Shown piece after piece: positions 1 through 6,575 of a stretch of DNA of 16,094 bases (the first letter of the stretch is position 1; each line of letters opens with the position of its first letter). The notes under the pieces were generated by a model that saw nothing but the letters and a program-made list of their open reading frames with translations, had not been told where the DNA came from and did not search any database. The translations under genes and the position numbers were made by a program. Source of the DNA: Prevotella sp. UBA1378. GTDB lineage: Bacteria > Bacteroidota > Bacteroidia > Bacteroidales > Bacteroidaceae. The DNA lies in the NCBI GenBank assembly GCA_002305505.1, contig DBRC01000029.1, positions 16,504 to 32,597 on the forward strand, written 5' to 3'.

Positions 1-112
1 CCCCTTATCCGCCTGCTGCCCACCGCTTGCCTTTAGGCCTGCAATCCCTTCCGCCTTTACCGCAGAACTTGACTGCTGAGCCCGAACCCAGGCTATTACG
101 GTACGAAACGCA

Positions 113-144
113 CAAAAAAAAGGCTGCACCCGGGAGTACAGCCT
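113..144 (-). terminator. Intrinsic terminator of the DUF3127 gene
   Basis: Read on the minus strand this is AGGCTG, a short imperfect inner stem, then CAGCCT followed directly by a run of about eight T. The outer arms (121-126 and 139-144) pair perfectly, and the inner arms (128-129 with 136-137) extend the stem past one mismatch. It begins about 25 nt past the stop codon of the minus-strand gene, as expected for a Rho-independent terminator. The plus-strand side has no T run, so it should act in one direction only. Confidence 0.85.
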
Positions 145-168
145 CATTATGTCGCGTAAAAAACAGCT

Positions 169-564
169 TTAGAACGGCAGGTCATCCTGGCTTCCACCTT
201 CGGAAACAGGCTCTTGCGCAGGCGGGAACGGAGCGCCCGCCCCTGACTGCTGTGGTGCAAACGGCTCTGCGCCGGCTGCAGGGGCACCGGCAGCCACACG
301 CTGTACGTTGTAGGCACTAACGGAATTAAACCAACGCCCATTGTATTCATGTGCATCTATATCGAACGAGATTGTCAGCTCTTCGCCACTCTGAATGTTA
401 AACTGCTTGATACGGTCTTCACCGAAAAGACGGAAAACACATTTGCGCGGGAACTGCCCCGGAACTTCAATTACATACTCCTGCGACATCCAAGGATTGC
501 CCGTACGGGCGGAAACGCCGCTATTGGCCGGCAATACGGCAATGATTTTACCTGTTAACTCCAT
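169..564 (-). CDS. DUF3127 family protein, SSB-like architecture
   Basis: A 131-residue protein. I recognise the N-terminal domain (about residues 1-90, starting MELTGKIIAV) as DUF3127, a Bacteroidota family of unknown function with a predicted small beta-barrel (OB-like) fold. Residues 91-124 are a low-complexity linker rich in Ala, Gly, Pro and Gln. The last residues are acidic and end DDLPF, closely resembling the C-terminal tip of single-stranded DNA-binding protein that recruits partner proteins. The ATG at 564 is chosen because the family starts at this Met; the in-frame Met 26 codons upstream would add a segment unlike the family. The gene is divergent from dnaN and ends in its own terminator. 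A DNA-binding or replication-accessory role is inference from architecture and position; the family has no assigned function that I know of. Confidence 0.85.
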   Translation of the reverse strand: MELTGKIIAVLPANSGVSARTGNPWMSQEYVIEVPGQFPRKCVFRLFGEDRIKQFNIQSGEELTISFDIDAHEYNGRWFNSVSAYNVQRVAAGAPAAGAEPFAPQQSGAGAPFPPAQEPVSEGGSQDDLPF

Positions 565-609
565 ATTGATATTTAACTTTGATATTGTTGTTTTTGTCCA
601 ATCAGATTG

Positions 610-617
610 CGAAATTA
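610..617 (-). promoter_or_regulatory. Possible -7 box for the DUF3127 gene
   Basis: On the minus strand this reads TAATTTCG, one mismatch from the Bacteroidota -7 consensus TAnnTTTG. It lies about 45 nt upstream of the ATG at 564. No convincing -33 TTTG is placed correctly upstream, so the call is tentative. Confidence 0.3.
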
Positions 618-657
618 CTAAAAATAGTTCTAAAATGAGCATTTTTCCCTAAATATT

Positions 658-689
658 TTTGCACTTAACGTACTTATTTTGTATTTTTG
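658..689 (+). promoter_or_regulatory. Promoter of dnaN (Bacteroidota type)
   Basis: TTTG at 658-661, a 20-nt spacer, then TATTTTTG at 682-689 match the Bacteroidota -33 and -7 elements (TTTG and TAnnTTTG). Transcription would start near 694, leaving an A/T-rich leader of about 40 nt before the dnaN ATG. This is the most complete promoter in the window. Confidence 0.7.
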
Positions 690-734
690 TAGTCAAGAAA
701 CTATATAGTAAAAAAATACAAAATAAAAATACTC

Positions 735-1859
735 ATGAGATTTACATTATCAAGCACTGCGCTCAGCAGTAAGCTCGTGGCCCTGTCAAGGGTCATCAAC
801 AGCAAGAACTCGCTGCCCATACTGGCAGACTTTGTTTTTGAGGTACAAAACAACGTGCTCTTCCTCACCGCATCCGACAGCGAAAACATGATGAAGACAC
901 AGATCGAGCTCAACGAGAGCGACGGCGACGGCCGTTTTGCCATCGGCAACCACGACCTGCTGGAAGCCGTTAAAGGATTCTCCGAGCAGCCCATTACATT
1001 CGATATCAACACAACCGAGAATATGGCGAAGATTATTTATCAAAACGGCCAATTCTCGCTCCCCATAGAAAATGCCGACGAATTCCCGCAAGCACAGGAA
1101 GTGGGCGAAAATGCAAAAGTAATCACCATACCGAGCAACATACTTGCCGACAACATCAACCGCTCTATCTTTGCAACGGCACAGGACGAACTGCGCCCGG
1201 TAATGAACGGCATCTATTTCGACCTTACGCCGGAGTGCCTCGCCATCGTGGCAAGCGACGGGCACAAACTGGTGCGCAATAAGATATTCACCATCAAGAG
1301 CGAGGCACCCGCCTCGTTCATCCTGCCTAAGAAACCTGCCTCGCTGCTGAGGAACATGCTCGGGAAAGACGGAAGCGACGTAACAGTAAAATTCAACGAA
1401 CGCACGGCTGAAATAGAATACAGCGACGGCAAGATCATCTGCAGGCTCATAGAAGGGAGATACCCCAACTATAATTCCGTAATACCGCAGAGCAATCCCA
1501 ATCAAATCACCATCGACCGCAACGGCCTGCTGAGCGCCCTCCGCCGCGTACAGCCGTTTGCCAACGACTCGAGCAACCTGATACGCTTCCACATCGAAAA
1601 CGGCATATTACAACTCGACGCCGAAGACTACGATTTCTCGAAGACGGCCACCGAAAAAATGTCGTGCGAATACAACGGGCAGACGATGAGCATCGGCTTC
1701 AAGGGGTCATCGTTCATCGAGATTCTCAGCAACTTTGATTGTCCGGAGGTCATCATCCAACTGGCCGACCCCAGCCGTGCCGGCCTTGTATTGCCTTCGG
1801 AACAGCCCGAGAACCAAGACATCCTGATGTTGATGATGCCGATGCTCATCAACGAATAA
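735..1859 (+). CDS. dnaN: DNA polymerase III beta subunit (sliding clamp)
   Basis: A 374-residue protein, the normal length for the bacterial clamp. The start (MRFTLSSTALSSKLVALSRV) and the segments around ILADFVFEV, SDGHKLVRN, EGRYPNY and the C-terminal MPML are typical of DnaN. Three tandem clamp domains of about 120 residues fit the length. The dimeric ring encircles DNA, tethers the replicative polymerase and recruits repair proteins. The ATG at 735 gives the conserved N-terminus and sits about 40 nt past a strong promoter. The exonuclease gene starts 12 nt after its stop, so the two are probably co-transcribed. No dnaA or origin is visible nearby. Nothing in the protein looks damaged. 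Confidence 0.97.
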   Translation: MRFTLSSTALSSKLVALSRVINSKNSLPILADFVFEVQNNVLFLTASDSENMMKTQIELNESDGDGRFAIGNHDLLEAVKGFSEQPITFDINTTENMAKIIYQNGQFSLPIENADEFPQAQEVGENAKVITIPSNILADNINRSIFATAQDELRPVMNGIYFDLTPECLAIVASDGHKLVRNKIFTIKSEAPASFILPKKPASLLRNMLGKDGSDVTVKFNERTAEIEYSDGKIICRLIEGRYPNYNSVIPQSNPNQITIDRNGLLSALRRVQPFANDSSNLIRFHIENGILQLDAEDYDFSKTATEKMSCEYNGQTMSIGFKGSSFIEILSNFDCPEVIIQLADPSRAGLVLPSEQPENQDILMLMMPMLINE

Positions 1860-1871
1860 ACAAAGAAAGAA

Positions 1872-2726
1872 ATGAAACTCAATTTAAAAAAGCCACTGGT
1901 GGTCTTCGACTTGGAGACCACCGGTCTTGATTTAGTAAAAGACCGCATCATACAGCTTTCATACATCAAGGTATATCCCGACGGGCACGAGGTGAGGGGA
2001 AACGAGATGGTGAACCCGGAAAAGCCCATCCCCCCCGAGGTGGAACAGCTGACGGGCATCACCAACGCCGACGTGGCCGATAAGCCTACATTCAAGATGC
2101 TGGCAGCAAAGCTGAACGAGGAGTTTAAGGGGTGCGACTTTGCCGGATTCAACTCCAACCACTTCGATATCCCTTTGCTGGCCGAAGAGTTCCTGCGGGC
2201 TGGCATCGACTTCGACTTTGCCAAATGCCGGCTGATCGATGCACAAACCATCTTCCACAAGATGGAACGCCGCAACCTGGCTGCCGCATATAAATTCTAC
2301 TGTGGGCGAAAGATGGAAGAAGACTTTGAGGCCCACCGTGCCGACCAAGATACCGAGGCCACCTACCGCGTGCTGATGGGCGAGCTTGACATGTACGCAC
2401 CCGGAAAGCAGGAAGAGCCGGAACGCGTGCTACAAAACGACATGGACTGCCTGGCCGACTTCTCGCGCATGAACAATAATGTAGACTTTGCAGGGCGCAT
2501 CGTGTGGGCAGAACAGAAGGACGCCAACGGACAGACAATTACCGGAGCCGACGGGCAACCGCTGACGGCAGAGGTATTCAACTTCGGCAAGCACAAAGGC
2601 GAAACCGTAGCGCAAGTGCTGCGTTACGACCCCGGCTACTACAGCTGGATATTGGCCGGCGACTTCACCTATAACACCAAGCAGGTGCTCACGCGCATCC
2701 GCCTGCGCGAAAGCAAAATGATATAA
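1872..2726 (+). CDS. DEDDh 3'-5' exonuclease, Pol III epsilon-like
   Basis: A 284-residue protein. All DEDDh motifs are present: D13 and E15 in VFDLETTGL (ExoI), D99 in FNSNHFD (ExoII), and H155 with D160 in HRADQDT (ExoIII), so the nuclease should be active. Residues 1-172 form the exonuclease domain. The C-terminal part (about 235-280, FNFGKHKGE...WIL) resembles the small domain at the end of ExoX-like nucleases. Enzymes of this family remove nucleotides from 3' ends in proofreading or repair. The gene follows dnaN by 12 nt, suggesting a task at the clamp, but I see no convincing clamp-binding peptide. I give no gene symbol because dnaQ and exoX are both imperfect matches. Confidence 0.92.
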   Translation: MKLNLKKPLVVFDLETTGLDLVKDRIIQLSYIKVYPDGHEVRGNEMVNPEKPIPPEVEQLTGITNADVADKPTFKMLAAKLNEEFKGCDFAGFNSNHFDIPLLAEEFLRAGIDFDFAKCRLIDAQTIFHKMERRNLAAAYKFYCGRKMEEDFEAHRADQDTEATYRVLMGELDMYAPGKQEEPERVLQNDMDCLADFSRMNNNVDFAGRIVWAEQKDANGQTITGADGQPLTAEVFNFGKHKGETVAQVLRYDPGYYSWILAGDFTYNTKQVLTRIRLRESKMI

Positions 2727-2740
2727 GGCTGCCCCGGTAC

Positions 2741-2764
2741 GAACGAACGAACAAACGAACCAAC
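2741..2764 (+). repeat. GAAC-type tetranucleotide repeat upstream of coaBC
   Basis: Six tetramers in a row: GAAC three times, then AAAC, GAAC and CAAC. The tract fills about half of the 47-nt gap between the exonuclease stop and the coaBC ATG and ends 9 nt before that ATG. It is an imperfect microsatellite in a leader position; whether its length varies is unknown. Confidence 0.6.
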
Positions 2765-2773
2765 ACGGAAGAA

Positions 2774-4003
2774 ATGCTCAAAGGCAAGAAAATCGTATTA
2801 GGCATCACAGGGTCGATAGCTGCATATAAGGCATGTTACATCATACGGGCGCTCATCAAGCAGGGAGCCGAGGTACAGGTAGTCATAACGCCGGCAGGCA
2901 AGGAGTTCATCACACCGATAACCTTGTCGGCCTTGACACAAAAACCCGTCGTCAGTGATTTCTTCTCCCAACGCGACGGTACATGGAACAGCCACGTCAG
3001 CTTAGGGTTATGGGCCGACGCCATGCTCGTAGCCCCTTGTTCGGCATCCACGTTAGGAAAGATGGCCGGCGGCATTGCCGATAACATGCTCATCACTACG
3101 TATCTGTCGATGAAGGCACCTGTGTTCATTGCCCCGGCGATGGATCTCGACATGTACGCCCACCCTGCCACGCAAGCCAACATGCAGCGCCTGCGCTCCA
3201 TCGGCAACCACATCATCGAACCGCAGAGCGGATTCCTTGCAAGCGGGCTCGAAGGGAAAGGGCGTATGGAAGAGCCGGAGAAGATCGTGGAGGCCTTGAA
3301 GCAGTTCTTCGCCGCAAGGCAACGGCCGGAAGCCTGCTGTCCTGTAAAGGAGCCACATACGCTTGCCGGGAAGAGAATCATGATTACAGCAGGGCCTACC
3401 TACGAAAGAATAGACCCGGTACGCTTCATCGGTAACTACTCGAGCGGGAAGATGGGCTTTGCCATAGCCGAGGAATGTGCCCGCCGGGGAGCTTGCGTCA
3501 CCCTCATCGCAGGCCCTGTGGCCCTCACGGTTCCGCCCGGCAACATCCGCCGCATCGACGTGGAGAGCTGCGAAGAGATGTACCGGGCAGCTGTCGACGA
3601 ATACGGGAACAGCGATGCCGCGATTCTATGTGCTGCCGTGGCCGACTTCCGCCCGGAACATGTTGCTGCCGAAAAGATAAAACGGGGAAAAGCCGACTTG
3701 TTGATACGGCTCGCTCCCACGCACGACATTGCCCGCGAACTGGGTAAGATGAAGAAAGAAGGCCAACGGCTTATAGGCTTTGCACTCGAAACGAACGACG
3801 AGTTGGCAAATGCCGAATTGAAACTTGAACGCAAGAACCTCGATTTTATCGTGCTCAACTCGCTGCGCAACGAAGGAACCTGCTTCCAATCGGACGAAAA
3901 CCAAATCAGCATCCTCTCAAGGCACCGGAAAAAAGATTATCCCAAGAAGAGCAAGAAAGAGGTGGCCGAAGACATTGTCAACGAACTAACAGCGATATTA
4001 TGA
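2774..4003 (+). CDS. coaBC: Bifunctional phosphopantothenoylcysteine decarboxylase / phosphopantothenate-cysteine ligase
   Basis: A 409-residue fusion enzyme for two consecutive steps of coenzyme A synthesis: joining cysteine to 4'-phosphopantothenate, then decarboxylating the product. Residues 1-180 are the flavin-dependent CoaC half, with GITGSIAAYK at the start, H74 matching the catalytic His, and APCSASTLGKMAGG in the flavin-binding region. Residues 195-409 are the CoaB half, with AGPTYERIDPVRFI, N221 in GNYSSGKMG, CAAVADFRP, the EKIKRGK lysines and GFALET. In CoaC, the usual Asn of the PAMN motif is D124 and the usual active-site Cys is S157 (LASGLEGKGRM); this may be lineage-typical. 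The gene overlaps the next by ATGA. Length is normal. Confidence 0.95.
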   Translation: MLKGKKIVLGITGSIAAYKACYIIRALIKQGAEVQVVITPAGKEFITPITLSALTQKPVVSDFFSQRDGTWNSHVSLGLWADAMLVAPCSASTLGKMAGGIADNMLITTYLSMKAPVFIAPAMDLDMYAHPATQANMQRLRSIGNHIIEPQSGFLASGLEGKGRMEEPEKIVEALKQFFAARQRPEACCPVKEPHTLAGKRIMITAGPTYERIDPVRFIGNYSSGKMGFAIAEECARRGACVTLIAGPVALTVPPGNIRRIDVESCEEMYRAAVDEYGNSDAAILCAAVADFRPEHVAAEKIKRGKADLLIRLAPTHDIARELGKMKKEGQRLIGFALETNDELANAELKLERKNLDFIVLNSLRNEGTCFQSDENQISILSRHRKKDYPKKSKKEVAEDIVNELTAIL

Positions 4004-4911
4004 TATTAAGAAAGGCAGTAGTATGCGCGGCGATAATGCTGGCGGCAACAACGGCACTGCAAGCACAGGAACTACAAGCAAAGGTGAACATCAACCACAG
4101 TCAGGTGGGGGTAACCGATGTCAGCGTGTTCGATAACCTGCAGCAAACACTTGAGCAGTTTATCAATGAGCGCCAATGGACGGAACTGCAATTCCAAACA
4201 AACGAGCGCATCGTGTGCAGCTTCAATATCACCATTACAAAGTACGACAAAACGAACAACCTGTTCGAGTGCACGGCCATGATACAGGCCAACCGCCCCA
4301 TATACAACGCGCAATACACAACGACCATCTACAACAACAAAGATGCCGACTTCAACTTCTACTTTGCACAGTTCGACCAACTGAACTTCAATGACGAGAC
4401 GGTGGACAACCAACTGACTGCCCTCATCGCTTATTATGCATACCTCATCATCGGACTTAACCTCGACACTTTTGCACAGATGGGAGGAACTGACGTCATG
4501 CAACGGTGCCTGAACCTGGTAAACAATTGTCAGAACTTCGAATTTACCGGGTGGAAAGCATTCGACTCGAGCAAAAACCGCTTTGCCATTATCAATGATT
4601 ATATGGAGGAAGCCATGAAGCCTTTCCGGATGCTACAATACAACTATTACCGGAAAGGGCTCGATGAAATGGCAAACAACGTGGAGCGCGGCCGCACAAA
4701 CATCACGACGGCGCTTGAGGAAGACTTGAAAAAAGCCCATGAAGAAAAACCGCTCAGTCTGCTGCCGCAAATTTGGACGGATTACAAGAAAGACGAACTG
4801 GCAAACATATACAGCGGAAAAGGAACTCAGAAAGAAAAGGAGTCTGTGTACAACATCTTAATGGGCATCAATGCGTCCCAAAGCAATTCATGGGATAAAA
4901 TCAGACAATAA
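4000..4911 (+). CDS. DUF4835 family exported protein
   Basis: A 303-residue protein that I recognise as the DUF4835 family, found in Bacteroidota and often placed between coaBC and recN. Residues 1-22 form a signal peptide (a positively charged start, a hydrophobic stretch, and likely cleavage after LQA), so the mature protein probably begins QELQAKV and lies in the periplasm or cell envelope. There is no lipobox, later membrane segment or catalytic motif. The body is rich in Asn, Gln and aromatic residues. The start overlaps the coaBC stop as ATGA, and recN begins 5 nt after its stop, so expression is probably coupled to both. Function is unknown. Confidence 0.88.
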   Translation: MILRKAVVCAAIMLAATTALQAQELQAKVNINHSQVGVTDVSVFDNLQQTLEQFINERQWTELQFQTNERIVCSFNITITKYDKTNNLFECTAMIQANRPIYNAQYTTTIYNNKDADFNFYFAQFDQLNFNDETVDNQLTALIAYYAYLIIGLNLDTFAQMGGTDVMQRCLNLVNNCQNFEFTGWKAFDSSKNRFAIINDYMEEAMKPFRMLQYNYYRKGLDEMANNVERGRTNITTALEEDLKKAHEEKPLSLLPQIWTDYKKDELANIYSGKGTQKEKESVYNILMGINASQSNSWDKIRQ

Positions 4912-4916
4912 CCATC

Positions 4917-6575
4917 ATGCTCAAACAATTATATATCAAGAACTTTACGCTTATCGATACGCTGGATATCGAGTTCAAAAGCGGTTTTTCTGTTATTACC
5001 GGCGAAACGGGCGCAGGAAAAAGCATTATCCTCGGAGCCATCGCCTTGCTTCTGGGCCAGCGTGCCGACTCGAAAGCCATCAAGCACGGGGCGGAGAAAT
5101 GCGTGATAGAAGCACATTTCGACTTGTCGCGCTATGGAATGGAAGCGTATTTCAAACAAAACGACATCGAATACGATGCAACCGACTGTATCATCCGCCG
5201 CGAACTGACATCATCCGGGAAAAGCAGGGCTTTCATCAACGATTCCCCCGTAGCGCTCGGTATGCTAAAAGAATTGGGCGAAAGACTTGTCGACGTACAT
5301 AGCCAGCACCAGAACTTATTGCTCAATAAGCAAAACTTCCAATTGAACGTAATCGACATTATTGCCGACAACGGGAAGATACTTTCTGCATACAGGGAAA
5401 CATACAACCGCTTTAAGGAGGCAGAAAGGCGCTTAAACGAACTGCAAGAAGAAATCGAACGGAATAAGGGAAACGTGGATTTCCTCGAATTCCAACTCAA
5501 CGAGCTGGAAAATGCACGGCTAACGGAGGGCGAACAAGAGGACTTGGAGCAAAAAAGCGATACCATGTCGCACTCGGAAGACATAAAAAGCGCATTGTAC
5601 GAAGCCGACAAGATGCTGTCAGCTGAAGATTCGGGCATCGTGGGGAGCCTGAAGACCACCGCTGCTGCCTTGAAAAGTATCGGAAAGGTGTTGCCCGCTT
5701 CGGGCGAACTGGCCCAGCGGACGGAGATCTGCTACATCGAGTTGAAAGATATTTCGCAGGAAGTGAGCACATTGCTTGAGAACATCGACTTCGACCCGGC
5801 GGAACTGGAGGCGGTAAATAACCGGCTCGACAAGCTGTATGAACTCGAAAAAAAATACCACTGCGATACCATAGGCGGGCTTATCAAGCTACGCGATGAC
5901 ATACAGGGTAAGCTGGATAACATCGTGAACAGCGACGATGCACTTCATGACCTAAGGAACGAACTCGCCCAACTCTCCAGCCAATGCCGGGAACAGGCAG
6001 ACGCACTTACCAGGGCACGGAAGAAAGCTGCCAAGCAAATCGGGCAAGAGATGCTCGGCAGACTGATACCGCTCGGCATGCCACATGTGCGGTTCGAAAT
6101 AGCCATAGGCCAAGAGCCCATGGGACATAACGGGCAAGATAAGGTTTCGTTCCTTTTCAGTGCCAATACCAACACCCCGCTCCAGCCCGTATCGCAGGTG
6201 GCATCGGGCGGTGAAATAGCACGTGTGATGCTGGCACTGAAAGCCATGATCAGCGGAGCCGTCAAACTGCCGACCATCATCTTCGACGAAATCGATACAG
6301 GTGTGAGCGGAATGATTGCCGAGAAAATGGCGCAAATCATGCAGGAAATGGGCAACAACGAGCGCCAGGTAATCAGCATCACACACCTGCCGCAGATAGC
6401 GGCGATGGGCAGCACACACTATAAGGTGCTGAAGGAAGAGAGCCCCACAGGCACGGAAAGCAAGATGACGATGCTTTCGCAAGAGGAGCGCATCAAGGAA
6501 ATAGCCCAGATGCTCAGTGGAAGCGATGTATCCGCAGCAGCAATCAACAACGCAAAAGAACTACTCAAATCATGA
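4917..6575 (+). CDS. recN: DNA repair protein RecN
   Basis: A 552-residue SMC-like ATPase, matching the usual RecN length of about 550. Walker A is GETGAGKS at residues 29-36, the ABC signature is ASGGE at 429-433, and Walker B is TIIFDE at 453-458, followed by the RecN-typical IDTGVSG. A charged, Leu- and Glu-rich region (about 155-370) forms the shortened coiled coil between the head halves. SQHQNLLLN near residue 130 is also typical. RecN is an early responder to double-strand breaks and helps hold or align broken DNA. The start lies 5 nt past the DUF4835 stop, and the gene overlaps the next by ATGA. No SOS operator is evident just upstream, so it probably depends on operon transcription. 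Confidence 0.97.
   Translation: MLKQLYIKNFTLIDTLDIEFKSGFSVITGETGAGKSIILGAIALLLGQRADSKAIKHGAEKCVIEAHFDLSRYGMEAYFKQNDIEYDATDCIIRRELTSSGKSRAFINDSPVALGMLKELGERLVDVHSQHQNLLLNKQNFQLNVIDIIADNGKILSAYRETYNRFKEAERRLNELQEEIERNKGNVDFLEFQLNELENARLTEGEQEDLEQKSDTMSHSEDIKSALYEADKMLSAEDSGIVGSLKTTAAALKSIGKVLPASGELAQRTEICYIELKDISQEVSTLLENIDFDPAELEAVNNRLDKLYELEKKYHCDTIGGLIKLRDDIQGKLDNIVNSDDALHDLRNELAQLSSQCREQADALTRARKKAAKQIGQEMLGRLIPLGMPHVRFEIAIGQEPMGHNGQDKVSFLFSANTNTPLQPVSQVASGGEIARVMLALKAMISGAVKLPTIIFDEIDTGVSGMIAEKMAQIMQEMGNNERQVISITHLPQIAAMGSTHYKVLKEESPTGTESKMTMLSQEERIKEIAQMLSGSDVSAAAINNAKELLKS

Noticed and set aside
1..112. Possible tail of a gene entering from the left edge
   Set aside because: Short open stretches end at 36 and 79, but neither translation is recognisable and no start or conserved motif can be judged from so little sequence.
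1953..1967. QLSYI (residues 28-32) in the exonuclease as a beta-clamp binding motif
   Set aside because: It resembles the clamp-binding pentapeptide only partly and lies in a core beta strand of the exonuclease fold, so it would not be exposed.
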